A stretch of DNA of 64,000 nt, taken from the NCBI GenBank assembly GCA_002483135.1, contig DLHI01000015.1, positions 94,429 through 158,428 of the forward strand, given 5' to 3'. The position numbers and the translations under genes were made by a program. Positions 8,208-17,487 of this stretch are shown piece after piece. The notes beneath the pieces are model-generated. The model searched no databases, was not told the DNA's origin, and worked only from the letters and a program-made list of their open reading frames with translations. This DNA is from Hyphomonadaceae bacterium UBA7672 (GTDB taxonomy: Bacteria > Pseudomonadota > Alphaproteobacteria > Caulobacterales > Hyphomonadaceae). Numbering within the stretch: the stretch's first letter is position 1; every line of letters begins with the position of its first letter.

Positions 8208-11200
8208 CTAGAAGCCCCAGCTCGCGCCGACCTTCACGGTCCAGAACGAGACGCCATCCACCGGATCGTCGATGTTCGGCGAAGCGAGGCGGCGGTAGAT
8301 GAAGCGGTTGGTCGCGACGTCACGATCGACCTCAACCACGCCCACGCGCTGCGGGAACGGGGTTTCATAGATCACGCCCCACTCGTCGTTCAGCAGGTTG
8401 CCGAGGTTCTCGATGACCAGGAACGCCGAGCCTTTGCCGAAGCCGGTGGGGAACTCCTGCTCGATCTTGAGATCGAACTTGTTGTTCCAGCCGCCTTCGA
8501 AGGCGTTGCGCTCGGTTTGAGCGCCGCGGGCGAGGCCAACCGAGTCTGCCCAGTTGAAGAAGTCAGCCGTGTTGAAGTTTGTCGCCGCGCCGCCGCAGAG
8601 CGTGTTGTCCGCAGCGTTCGCGTTCGAGCAGAACACGACGTTCGGATCCGTCGGGCCGGTAGGCACGTAGAGCAGGTGGAGGCCCTCGTTGTTGTCGCCC
8701 CAGGTATCGACTGAGCCGCCGGAGGCGAACACGTAGGAATACGGACGCGACTGGTAGTGTTCGCCAAACAGCGAGATGCGGGTCTTGAAGTCGTCGAACC
8801 ACTCGTTCTCCCACGTGATGTTCGTGGTGAAGCGGTTCGGGATCAGGAAGTTCGTCTTCGCCTGTTGCGGGTTGTTGATGTCGCTCACCGCGATGGAGCC
8901 GAAGTTCGAGCCGGCGACCGACGACGTCATCGAGCGCGTGTCTTTCGCGTTGATGTGCGCGTAGGCGACCGACCAGTCGATACCCCAGTCGTCGATGCTG
9001 TTGGAGAGCGCGATCGAGTAGACGTTCGTCTCGCCGCCTTCGCCGGCGTTCGTGAGCAGCAGGTCGTCAGCCGTGCGCGTGGCGCAGGCGGCCGTCGGCG
9101 CCGTCGCCGGGTTGAGGCAATCCGGATCCGAGCGGTCGGCGCGCTTGTAGAGCGGCGAGCCGTCTGGAGCCGTGCCGACACGAACGAGGCCGGTGTTGAC
9201 GATGGTCGAGGCGTTGTTGGTGACGCCGCGGATGTAGTCCAAGTCGAAGCGATAACCGTCGCCGAGGAATGGCAGGCCGATCATCGCGGCGTCGAGCTCA
9301 TAGGTGGCGCCCAGCGAGAACTTCCACTCCGACGCCGGCTCGAAGTCAGGGTCGATCGCGGCGACTGCCGAGTTCGGGGCCTGCATGCCAACGTTGTCGA
9401 TCATCGCCTGCGGAACGCCCCACAGCGCGTTGTTCGGGTTGACGGCCTGACCGCCCGGACGCTCGGACTGACCGTTCGGGTTGGTCAGGATGTTATAGCC
9501 GGCCGCCATGCCCGGCAGGGTATTGGGGCCGTACTGCAGTTGCACGGCGGTGATACCGTTGTTCGAGTACGAGTTAGACACCCAGACGTTCGGATTGCCG
9601 CCAGCGAAGAGGCCAGCGCCGCCACGGAGCGACAGGCGATCCATCACATCCCAGTTGAAGCCAAAGCGCGGCTGCAGGATGCCCTTGCCGTCAAGGTTCT
9701 CGGTGTTGTCGAAACCGTTGCGGGCCTCGAAGAACGAGTTGGCGCGCGGGCTGTCCGAGTTGGTGTACCAGTCATAGCGCAGGCCGAGGGTCACGTCGGC
9801 GCTGTCGCCAACCGGGAACTCGTCCTGAATGTAGACGGTGTTGATGTCGTACTCGAACGCGGCCGCCGTATCTTCCGGATTGTTCGTGCCAGCCGCGTTT
9901 CCGTAGAAGATCTGCGTCGGCAGGCCCGCCTGGAAGTCAGCGATCGAGTTGAACATGAACCGGCCTTCAACGTTCTGCGTGAAGGCGTTGAAGATGTCGT
10001 AGGTCTGACGTTCGGCGCCGAAGCCGAGCGTGTGTTCGCCAAGCTGATAGTTGCCGCTCGCCTTGACCGTGAGCACCGTATAATCGAGGTCGTTGAAGTG
10101 ACGGCTGTCGTCGCAGCCCAGGTACGCGGTGCGGCTCGGATCGACGATGATCTGAACTTCGCCGATGACCGCTCCGTCGCGGCAAAGGGCCGTGGCGTTC
10201 ACATCGTTGTACGAAATGCGCAGAGCCGTCGAAAACTCGTCCGTCCAGTCAGAGAATATCTGGGCCGAGTAGGCCTTCAGTTCGGCGCCGCGGTCGTACA
10301 GGTGGTTGCCGTATTCGAAGCGCGTCGAACCCGTGTCCGATTCCGTGAGGTTCAGGCCCTTGTTGTAGTTGTAGGTCAGGGCAGCGCGGTGACGGTCGTT
10401 GATGTTCCAGTCGATGCGCGCCAGGTATTTTTCGTCGACGGCTGGATCGGACGAGACGTTGCCGCCAAGGTCGCTGATTCCATAGACGTTGTTCGCGATG
10501 TCGATGATCTGCTGGTATTCAGCCTGGGTGAAGCCCGAGACTTCGGTCGTCACGCCCGACCCGACCGGGCCGCGGCCGAACAGGTTGACGCCCTCGAAAC
10601 GCTCGTAAGCGCCGAAGAAGAACAGGGTGTCTTCGATGATCGGACCACCGAAGGTGACGCCGTAGCGCTTCTCTTCGAATTCGGGGACGAACACCGAGCG
10701 GCCTTCGATCGTGTCGCCACGCATGTCGTTGTTGGTGAAGTCGAAGAACACCGATCCGGTGAAATCGTTGGTGCCCGACTTCGACACCATGTTGATCGTG
10801 CAGCCCGTGAAGCCGCCGTATTGCGGGTCGAACGGCGCGAGTTCAACCGAGACCTGGTTGATGGCGTCGAACGGGAACGGCAGGCGCTCCGTCGGGTAGC
10901 CGTTGTTGTTGAGACCGAAGCCGTCGTTGAGGCCGATGCCGTCGACGGTCACCGAGTTGAAGCGCGGCGAGGCGCCGGCGCACTGCACGCCGTCCGTGCC
11001 GACCGGGCCGCCAGCGGTCTGGTCGAGGTAGATGCGCGGGTCGTTGCGGATGATGTCCTTGATGTCGCGGTTGATCGCGGGTTTCTCGGCGAGGTCTTCA
11101 GCCGAGAACACCGAGGCGGGGCCGATGGCGATCGGCGCAGCGCCGGCCTGAGACGCCGTAATCACGACAACGTCGCGCAGATCCGAGCCGCTGAAGGCCA

Positions 11201-11531
11201 GATTGACGTCGGTCGTCGAGCCGAGGGAGAGGAAAACGTCGGTGACCTGAGTCGGCTGCTGGCCTTCCTTCGAAACGGTGATGTTGTACGGACCGCCGGG
11301 GTTGAGGCCGCGCACGTCGAACGAACCTTCCGGCGTCGACAGAACGGAGCGGGTCAGCCCCGTGCGGGTGTCCTCGATCGTGATCGTGGCATCGCCCACC
11401 GGCGCGCCGTTTGCGTCCGAAACCGTGCCTCGGGCGCCCGAGGTTGTAACCTGCGCGACAGCGCTCGGCGTCAGGGCCGCGGAAAGCGCAACAAACGCAA
11501 CACCGCCGGCCAGTCTCTTGAAGTTGATCAT
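8208..11531 (-). CDS. TonB-dependent receptor, Oar-like, with carboxypeptidase-regulatory-like domain
   Basis: A 1107-residue outer-membrane receptor. A signal peptide (MINFKRLAGG...PSAVAQ) is followed by a CarboxypepD_reg-like domain (GTVSDANGAPVGDATITIEDT, about residues 35-110). A TonB plug follows, and then a long beta-barrel ends in the terminal aromatic signature WGF. This architecture (Oar family) is common in Caulobacterales, Sphingomonadales and Bacteroidetes; substrates are generally unknown. The start at 11531 places the signal peptide directly after a GAGGGG Shine-Dalgarno; an upstream in-frame start at 11576 would add an unlikely polar leader. No neighbouring gene suggests the ligand. 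Confidence 0.92.
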   Translation of the reverse strand: MINFKRLAGGVAFVALSAALTPSAVAQVTTSGARGTVSDANGAPVGDATITIEDTRTGLTRSVLSTPEGSFDVRGLNPGGPYNITVSKEGQQPTQVTDVFLSLGSTTDVNLAFSGSDLRDVVVITASQAGAAPIAIGPASVFSAEDLAEKPAINRDIKDIIRNDPRIYLDQTAGGPVGTDGVQCAGASPRFNSVTVDGIGLNDGFGLNNNGYPTERLPFPFDAINQVSVELAPFDPQYGGFTGCTINMVSKSGTNDFTGSVFFDFTNNDMRGDTIEGRSVFVPEFEEKRYGVTFGGPIIEDTLFFFGAYERFEGVNLFGRGPVGSGVTTEVSGFTQAEYQQIIDIANNVYGISDLGGNVSSDPAVDEKYLARIDWNINDRHRAALTYNYNKGLNLTESDTGSTRFEYGNHLYDRGAELKAYSAQIFSDWTDEFSTALRISYNDVNATALCRDGAVIGEVQIIVDPSRTAYLGCDDSRHFNDLDYTVLTVKASGNYQLGEHTLGFGAERQTYDIFNAFTQNVEGRFMFNSIADFQAGLPTQIFYGNAAGTNNPEDTAAAFEYDINTVYIQDEFPVGDSADVTLGLRYDWYTNSDSPRANSFFEARNGFDNTENLDGKGILQPRFGFNWDVMDRLSLRGGAGLFAGGNPNVWVSNSYSNNGITAVQLQYGPNTLPGMAAGYNILTNPNGQSERPGGQAVNPNNALWGVPQAMIDNVGMQAPNSAVAAIDPDFEPASEWKFSLGATYELDAAMIGLPFLGDGYRFDLDYIRGVTNNASTIVNTGLVRVGTAPDGSPLYKRADRSDPDCLNPATAPTAACATRTADDLLLTNAGEGGETNVYSIALSNSIDDWGIDWSVAYAHINAKDTRSMTSSVAGSNFGSIAVSDINNPQQAKTNFLIPNRFTTNITWENEWFDDFKTRISLFGEHYQSRPYSYVFASGGSVDTWGDNNEGLHLLYVPTGPTDPNVVFCSNANAADNTLCGGAATNFNTADFFNWADSVGLARGAQTERNAFEGGWNNKFDLKIEQEFPTGFGKGSAFLVIENLGNLLNDEWGVIYETPFPQRVGVVEVDRDVATNRFIYRRLASPNIDDPVDGVSFWTVKVGASWGF

Positions 11532-12070
11532 TGTCACCCCTCGACCACCAGGAAGCGGCGACTCTTCCGCTTCCAATTTCTAGCGCGCCGATAGCCTGTC
11601 GGCCGCGGTCGCTCAATGTCCGGCGTATGAATGTTTATTGACGCGCTCGCCACCCACATTGTGCGACGTTTTGCGCACGTTTCGTGCGCGACTTGGTCGA
11701 GGCGCGACACCATCGAAGCGGCCCTGCACAGGCTGTGGATGAAAGCGTTTCGTCATGCGGCCTTGATAGTTAGGAAATTTTCCGCACTGCGGCATTGCCC
11801 CGCGAAGGTGCGCAATTCCGTGCACGGAAGCTCGGCGAACTATGGTGCGGGTTGGCAACACCCCGCGGAGGCCTGTGATGCGCCTCACTTTCAGGCTCGC
11901 GAGCCCGGAATGCGTCCACTTTTACGCGCCCGTTGTGGCCTCGGCGCCACGGGCTGCCGCAGGGAACGGCGACGGCGTCCGGCAAACGCGTGCGCCTCCC
12001 AAGGAATCGGCTTCTGCCCTTTGCCGGGCGCCTGTAGGGTCCCGGACTGCCTTGCGGGAAACACGCCTCG
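11532..12070. other. Intergenic region between divergent genes; one hairpin
   Basis: This gap of about 540 bp separates the TonB receptor from the GT39 gene. Besides the possible receptor promoter, it holds an inverted repeat at 11672-11690 (TGCGCACG / CGTGCGCG around a three-base loop), possibly an operator. Open frames across it have no family resemblance or convincing start. I see no tRNA or small RNA. Confidence 0.6.
11588..11616 (-). promoter_or_regulatory. Possible sigma-70 promoter for the TonB receptor
   Basis: On the minus strand TTGAGC (11616-11611) and TATCGG (11593-11588) are separated by 17 bp, about 57 bp before the receptor start codon. The match is modest and is only a candidate. 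Confidence 0.35.
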
Positions 12071-13627
12071 ATGAATGCCCTGAAGAATTTCTGGCGAGCC
12101 AATCCGGTTGGCTGCGCACTGATAGTGATAGGGGCGCTTGTCGCGGTGCGCATCGCGATGGTGGTCGCCACGCCGCTCGAGATCGGGCCAGACGAGGCGC
12201 AGTACTGGCGTTGGTCGCGCACGCTGGATTTCGGCTACTACTCCAAACCGCCGATGATCGCGTGGGCCATCGCCGTCTCCACCAGCATATTCGGCGACAG
12301 CGAATGGGCGATCCGCCTTCTGTCGCCGGTCTTGCACGGCCTCGCCGCCTTCTTCCTGTTCCTTCTCGGCCGCAAGGCATTCGACAGTCGCATCGGAGCC
12401 TGGGCGGCGGCGATCTATCTTCTGATGCCCGGCATCTTCCTGTCCTCCGCCATCATGTCGACGGATGCCGTGCTGCTGCCCGCCTCCGCCGCGGCTCTCT
12501 ACTTTCTCTGGTGCTTTCGCGACTCGCCCACCTACCGGAATGCGATCCTCGCCGGCGCCTGCATCGGCCTCGCCATGCTCGGCAAGTACGCCGCACTCTA
12601 TCTCTACGGCGGAGCAGCCCTCGCAGCCCTGGTCGATCGCGACATGCGCAAAGCCCTGCTCTCGCCCGCTGGCGGGGCGTTGGTGATTGCATCGCTCGCG
12701 GTCCTCGGCCCCAACCTCTGGTGGAACGTCGCCAACGACTTCGCCACCGTTGGCCACACGGCCGACAACGCCAACCTCGCCGCCGCCAACCCGAACCCGC
12801 TTAACGCGCTCGACTTCCTGGCTGACCAGAGCGCAGTCTTCGGCCCCGTGCTCCTGCTCCTCCTGCTCGCAGGCTTTGCGTTCGTTGTCGGCCGGAAGGA
12901 CAAGTGGACGTCAACGCGGGAGTTGTGGCTGGTCTGCTTCGTGGCCCCGCCGCTCCTTGTCATCATGGGTCAGGAGATCATCTCCCGCGCGCACGCAAAC
13001 TGGGCCGCCAGCGCTTATCCCGGCGCGTGCGTGCTGGTTGCCTGCTGGATCGACCGGGTGTTTGGCCGCCCCTCGGGACGGCTGAAGGTCGGCCCCTTCA
13101 TCAAGGGAGGCATCGCCCTCAACCTGTTCATTGGCATTCTTTTCAGCGTGATGTGGGTGCTGCCCTCGCTGGCCGATGCGACCGGCGCCTCCAACGCGAT
13201 GAAGGGCGTGCGGGGTTGGAAACAGACCGTGGCGGAAGTCTCCGCCCGCGCCAACGGCATAAACGCCAGCGCCATCATGACCGATGACCGCGAACTCTGG
13301 CACGCAATCGACTACTATGGACGCGACATGGAGATGCTGCCCGTCAGGCAATGGCAGCGCGGCGCCACGCCCCACAGCCACGCCGAAGAAGCCGGCCCGC
13401 TGCAGGCGGGCGATGACACGCGCCTCATGATCGTCAGCAGCAATGAAGGCCTGCGCCCCATCATCCGTCAGGATTTCACGAGCATCGAGGAACTCGGCTA
13501 TCTCACAATCCCGCTCGGCCCCACGCGAGTTCGCAAGCTCAAACTCTATGTCGCTTCAGGCTATAAACCTGCCGAGCGCACCGCCGAGTTCGAAGCCAGA
13601 TTTGCGGTCACGCCAAGCGAACCTTGA
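12071..13627 (+). CDS. GT39/ArnT-like membrane glycosyltransferase
   Basis: A 518-residue polytopic protein of the GT-C glycosyltransferase fold. After the first membrane helix comes the acidic motif in a PDEAQYW string (about residue 41), followed by DFGYYSKPPMIAW; both are hallmarks of ArnT/PMT-type family 39 enzymes. About ten hydrophobic segments follow, then a soluble C-terminal part of about 150 residues. Such enzymes move sugars from polyprenyl-phosphate donors to lipid A, proteins or surface glycans outside the inner membrane. No arn operon genes are adjacent, so the acceptor is unknown. Start at the ATG directly before the first basic/hydrophobic segment. Confidence 0.85.
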   Translation: MNALKNFWRANPVGCALIVIGALVAVRIAMVVATPLEIGPDEAQYWRWSRTLDFGYYSKPPMIAWAIAVSTSIFGDSEWAIRLLSPVLHGLAAFFLFLLGRKAFDSRIGAWAAAIYLLMPGIFLSSAIMSTDAVLLPASAAALYFLWCFRDSPTYRNAILAGACIGLAMLGKYAALYLYGGAALAALVDRDMRKALLSPAGGALVIASLAVLGPNLWWNVANDFATVGHTADNANLAAANPNPLNALDFLADQSAVFGPVLLLLLLAGFAFVVGRKDKWTSTRELWLVCFVAPPLLVIMGQEIISRAHANWAASAYPGACVLVACWIDRVFGRPSGRLKVGPFIKGGIALNLFIGILFSVMWVLPSLADATGASNAMKGVRGWKQTVAEVSARANGINASAIMTDDRELWHAIDYYGRDMEMLPVRQWQRGATPHSHAEEAGPLQAGDDTRLMIVSSNEGLRPIIRQDFTSIEELGYLTIPLGPTRVRKLKLYVASGYKPAERTAEFEARFAVTPSEP

Positions 13628-13633
13628 TCCCGC

Positions 13634-14746
13634 TCAGCCGCCGCCGGCGGGCGCCTCTTCCTCACGGATGACCGGCGTCACGCGCATGCCCGGGCGCACG
13701 CTTTCCTGCCCCTCGGCCACGAGCTGCGCCTCGTCCGGCAGTCCGGTGACCCAGGCGCCGTCCTCGCTCTCGTCCACGATATCGGCAGGCGCAAAGCTCA
13801 CCACACCGCCGGCATCGAGGTAGCGGATGCCAATGCGTCCCTGCTCGTCTGTCGTCATGAGAGCTGGGTTGACCCTGTGCGCCTTGCCGGGACCGATATC
13901 GATCTTGATCTCCGCCGTACGGCCAACGGGAATCCGGTTGCCGGGATTCGGAACTGCGACCTTGATCAGGAAATTGCGCGTGCGCGGATCGGCCACGCGC
14001 GAGACATAGGTCACCGTCCCGGAGATTTCCGATCCATCTGGAAGACGAACCTTGGCGGGCGCACTGGGCACGATCTGTGCTGCCTGCCGCTCATTGGCGC
14101 CGGCGATGAAATTTATCGGGTCGAGCCGCACAACCGTTCCGCACGGCGTACCAAGGCTCACGAACTGGCCGCTGGTCGCCACCCGCTTCTCCAGCACACC
14201 CTTGAATGGAGCCACAGCCTGCATCCGGTTGAACTCGGTGCGGGCAACCTCCAGCGCAGCCTGCGCCTCGTCCAGCTCGGCCCGCGCCGTCTTCACCCAG
14301 GCTTCGGATACCCAGCCATTGGCAAAACGCTGCTGCGCGCTGCTGAAAGCCTCGCGCTTGCGGGCGGCCGCAGCCTCCGCCTGACGCACTTTGGCGCTCG
14401 CCCCATCCACATCGAGCCCGCAGAGCAACTCGCCTGCGTCGACTATGTCGCCCTCTTTGCCTGGCGTGGTGGTGACCTTGCCGGCCGCGCCGAAGGCGAC
14501 CTCACCCACTTCGGCCTCGCTGCGCCCGCCAAGCGACAGGTACAGCGTCCGGCTAACAGCGCTGGAACGCACGAACACCACGGTTCCATTGTACTGCTGG
14601 GGGCTATCCGGCAACGCCTTGTCCAGCGTCGGCACGCGATCGGCCGTGACGCTCGGTGTCGAATCCCCCGGCATCAGTGAGCGGATGCCCACCACGGCCG
14701 CGATCAGGGCGATGGCCCCGAGCATTATGCTGAGCAGGCGTGGCAA
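13634..14746 (-). CDS. RND/MFP efflux periplasmic adaptor subunit, no adjacent transporter
   Basis: A 370-residue membrane-fusion protein. An N-terminal anchor (MLGAIALIAAVVGI) precedes a biotinyl-lipoyl half-motif. A coiled-coil hairpin follows (KVRQAEAAAARKREAF to ELDEAQAALEVARTEF), then the second lipoyl half (VAPFKGVLEKRVATSGQFV) and a beta-barrel/membrane-proximal domain with GRTAEIKIDIG. Such adaptors bridge an inner-membrane RND pump to an outer-membrane channel. No RND pump gene lies next to it: the downstream neighbour is the convergent GT39 gene and the upstream one a divergent reductase. The start is uncertain: TTG at 14746 or ATG at 14725. Confidence 0.87.
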   Translation of the reverse strand: MPRLLSIMLGAIALIAAVVGIRSLMPGDSTPSVTADRVPTLDKALPDSPQQYNGTVVFVRSSAVSRTLYLSLGGRSEAEVGEVAFGAAGKVTTTPGKEGDIVDAGELLCGLDVDGASAKVRQAEAAAARKREAFSSAQQRFANGWVSEAWVKTARAELDEAQAALEVARTEFNRMQAVAPFKGVLEKRVATSGQFVSLGTPCGTVVRLDPINFIAGANERQAAQIVPSAPAKVRLPDGSEISGTVTYVSRVADPRTRNFLIKVAVPNPGNRIPVGRTAEIKIDIGPGKAHRVNPALMTTDEQGRIGIRYLDAGGVVSFAPADIVDESEDGAWVTGLPDEAQLVAEGQESVRPGMRVTPVIREEEAPAGGG

Positions 14747-15027
14747 GTTTTCTCAGGCCTCCGTCAGTTCCTGGCTCCGCCAAGGAGCACAGAACCGGCA
14801 TAGTCGGGTCATTCCCCTAGATACAGTATCAAATTGCCGGCACAGCAGAGAATGCGGCGCTGGCGAGAATATGGCGGGCCGGACTCGCCCAGCCAAACCG
14901 CCCTGCTTTTGCTGCTAAACATTGGCATTAGTTGCCTTTGACAGGCCGACACCCTAGGTCCAGCCTGCTAAAGATGGCCCCGGACGGGGGGCCTGTCCGC
15001 CAGCTCCCGGGACACCCTGCAGACATC

Positions 15028-15840
15028 ATGACTCAAGCCGCCGACAAGCCTGCCGAAACGGCGAAATCGCCCAATGCGCCGACGGAAGAAACCGTCCTGT
15101 CGGTGAAGCACTATACCGACCGCATGTTCGCCTTCCGCATCACCCGGCCGGGCGCCTTCCGGTTCCGCTCGGGCGAGTTCGTGATGATCGGCCTGCCAGG
15201 CCCCACGGGAAAGCCGCTGCTGCGCGCCTATTCCATCGCCAGCCCCAGCTGGGACGAGGAGCTGGAGTTCTTCTCCATCAAGGTTCCCGACGGCCCCCTC
15301 ACCTCGAAGCTCCAGTTGATCCAGCCGGGCGACAAGGTTCTGCTCGGGCGCAAGTCGACCGGCACGCTGGTCCACGACGCCCTCACGCCAGGCAAGCGGC
15401 TATATCTCTTCTCGACGGGCACAGGCATCGCGCCTTTCGCCTCGATCATTCGCGATCCCGACACGTATGAACGCTTCGAGCAGGTGATCCTCACCCACAC
15501 CTGCCGCGAAGTCGGCGAGCTGAAATACGGACAGGATCTCGTCGCATCGCTGAAGGATGATCCGCTGGTCGGCGAGCAAGCCCACCGTCTGGTCCACTAC
15601 ACCACCGTCACGCGCGAGCCCTGGCACAACCAGAAGCGCATCACGACTTGCATGGAAGACGGCCAGCTCTATCGCGACCTCGGCGTCCCCCCGCTCGACC
15701 CTGCCGTCGACCGCGTGATGGTCTGCGGCTCGATGGACATGATCAACGACATCAAGGCCCTCACCGAAAAGGCCGGCCTCAAGGAGGGTTCCAATGCGAG
15801 CCCCGCCGAGTTCGTCATCGAGAAGGCTTTCGTAGGTTAG
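15028..15840 (+). CDS. fpr: Ferredoxin--NADP reductase
   Basis: A 270-residue FAD-dependent ferredoxin/flavodoxin-NADP+ reductase. The FAD site RAYSIASP, the NADP-binding STGTGIAPFASIIRDP, the VMVCGSMDM segment and the C-terminal FVIEKAFVG tail are typical of bacterial subclass I Fpr. I chose the ATG at 15028 because family similarity starts about 20 residues later; an in-frame start at 14932 would add a proline-rich leader without homology. It may supply reduced ferredoxin, for example to the ferredoxin-type sulfite reductase at 51541-53202, which has no CysJ partner in this window. The stop overlaps the convergent BVMO gene by 4 bp. Confidence 0.92.
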   Translation: MTQAADKPAETAKSPNAPTEETVLSVKHYTDRMFAFRITRPGAFRFRSGEFVMIGLPGPTGKPLLRAYSIASPSWDEELEFFSIKVPDGPLTSKLQLIQPGDKVLLGRKSTGTLVHDALTPGKRLYLFSTGTGIAPFASIIRDPDTYERFEQVILTHTCREVGELKYGQDLVASLKDDPLVGEQAHRLVHYTTVTREPWHNQKRITTCMEDGQLYRDLGVPPLDPAVDRVMVCGSMDMINDIKALTEKAGLKEGSNASPAEFVIEKAFVG

Positions 15841-17348
15841 GCCTCCACCTTCGCCTTGCCGTAGATGAACTCCTCGCCGTCGAGGTCGATATTCGGCAAC
15901 TCGTCCTTCTCGTGCCAGTAGTCCTGCGTGTGCTGCCACTCACGTAGCGCACCGCGCCGGGGCAGCAGGTGTATGCCGCGCATGATGTAGCCCGGGTTGA
16001 AGTCCTCGGGATCGATCCAGCTCAGGAGCTCCATGTCCTTGAGCTTTTCTGGGATCGCCACCTCGACCCGCTTCGTCCCGATCTTCTTCATGTGCTTCAG
16101 CAGGCGGCAGACGAAGTCAGCCACAATATCAACGCGCAGCGTCCAGCTCGCGCGGAAATAGCCGAACACCCACACCAGGTTGGGCAGGCCGGTGAACATC
16201 ATGCCGCGATAGGTGATCGTGTCTTTCATCTCCACGACCTTGCCGTCGACTGTGAAGCCGATGTCGCCCTGCGGGCTGAGATCGAAGCCCGTCGCCGTCA
16301 CGATGATGTCGGCCTCGAGTTCCTGACCCGATTTCAGCAGGATGCCCTTCTCCGTGAAGCGCTCGATCTCGTCGGTGACCACAGATGCCTTGCCCGAGGC
16401 AATGCCCTGGAACAGGTCGCCATCGGGAATAAAGGCGATGCGCTGGCGCCACGGCCGGTATTTCGGCGTGAAATGCTTCTCGATGTCGTAGTTCTCGCCA
16501 AGAAACATCTTCACGCCGGCCAACAGCTCCGCTTTCACCGCCTCTGGTTCTTCCTTCGAGCGGCGCGTGAAATCGTCCTGCGTCTTCAGGATCTGCCGGC
16601 GCGTAATCTCGTGAACCCATTCCTCGTCCACATCGAGCGCGCGCAACTGTTCGGCGATCTCGATCGCATTGCGCCCGGGGATGAAATAGGTCGGCGACCG
16701 TTGCAGCATGGTGACGTGAGAGGTTTCGTTCGCCACCGCCGGGATCAGCGTCGCCGCCGTGGCGCCCGAGCCGATGACGATCATCCGCTTGCCCTTGTAG
16801 TCAAGATCGTCCGGCCAGGTCTGCGGATGCACGATCCGTCCCTTGAAGTCGGACATCCCCGGCCAGTTCGGCGTGTAGCCCTGCCCGTGCCGGTAATAGC
16901 CCTGGCACATCCAGAGGAAGCCCGTGGTGAACACCTTCGTCGCGCCGTCCGATTTGCGCGTCGCGGTAATCGTCCAGAGATTGTCCGCGCTCGACCACGC
17001 GGCGTTCGTGATGGTGTGGCCATAGCGGATGTGCGGGTTGAGACCGTTCTCCTCGATCACCTCGTCCATGTACCGCAGGATTTCTGCCGCAGACGCGATG
17101 GGCGGCCCGACCCAGGGCTTGAAGCGATAGCCGAACGTGTGAAGGTCGCTGTCCGAGCGGATGCCCGGATATTTGTGCGTGATCCAGGTGCCGCCGAAAC
17201 TGTCCTGCGCCTCCAGCGCAACGAACGTCGTGCCCGGCGTCTGATGCTTCAGGTGATAAGCCGCGCCGACCCCGGATATGCCTGCCCCCACGATCAGCAC
17301 GTCGAAATGCTCGGCGGCTCCCGCAGATTTCTTCGTGGCAGCGCTCAT
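15837..17348 (-). CDS. Flavin-binding monooxygenase, Baeyer-Villiger type
   Basis: A 503-residue class B flavoprotein monooxygenase. The FAD Rossmann motif GAGISGVGAAY is near the N-terminus. The Baeyer-Villiger fingerprint F-x-G-x3-H-x3-W-P appears as FKGRIVHPQTWPDD, and a second nucleotide motif GSGATAATL follows for NADPH. Enzymes of this class insert oxygen next to a ketone or oxidise N/S heteroatoms using NADPH and O2; the substrate here is unknown. I prefer the ATG at 17348 (MSAATKKS); in-frame starts further upstream add only a few residues. It is convergent with fpr with overlapping stops. Confidence 0.88.
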   Translation of the reverse strand: MSAATKKSAGAAEHFDVLIVGAGISGVGAAYHLKHQTPGTTFVALEAQDSFGGTWITHKYPGIRSDSDLHTFGYRFKPWVGPPIASAAEILRYMDEVIEENGLNPHIRYGHTITNAAWSSADNLWTITATRKSDGATKVFTTGFLWMCQGYYRHGQGYTPNWPGMSDFKGRIVHPQTWPDDLDYKGKRMIVIGSGATAATLIPAVANETSHVTMLQRSPTYFIPGRNAIEIAEQLRALDVDEEWVHEITRRQILKTQDDFTRRSKEEPEAVKAELLAGVKMFLGENYDIEKHFTPKYRPWRQRIAFIPDGDLFQGIASGKASVVTDEIERFTEKGILLKSGQELEADIIVTATGFDLSPQGDIGFTVDGKVVEMKDTITYRGMMFTGLPNLVWVFGYFRASWTLRVDIVADFVCRLLKHMKKIGTKRVEVAIPEKLKDMELLSWIDPEDFNPGYIMRGIHLLPRRGALREWQHTQDYWHEKDELPNIDLDGEEFIYGKAKVEA

Positions 17349-17487
17349 ATGGACGTTTCCCATTACAACTAGTGCGTTATTTGACAGCATAATGCCGGTA
17401 AGGAAAAGCAGTGCTGGTCATTTGTCGCCAGCACACCGGCACAGCCCTGATCTTGGACAAGTCATTCTGGAAATGCCCGGAGCCGTT

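Noticed and set aside
8757..11594. 945-residue plus-strand open frame opposite the TonB receptor
   Set aside because: It is the antisense shadow of a highly biased GC-rich gene; it has Val/Arg-rich low-complexity sequence, no domain and no ribosome site.
11631..12074. Possible 147-residue gene in the gap before the GT39 gene
   Set aside because: Composition is Arg/Cys/His-rich with no conserved pattern, and it would overlap the GT39 start; treated as non-coding.
15969..17372. 467-residue plus-strand open frame opposite the BVMO gene
   Set aside because: Antisense shadow; His/Arg-rich, no motifs, and the minus-strand BVMO has all catalytic fingerprints.
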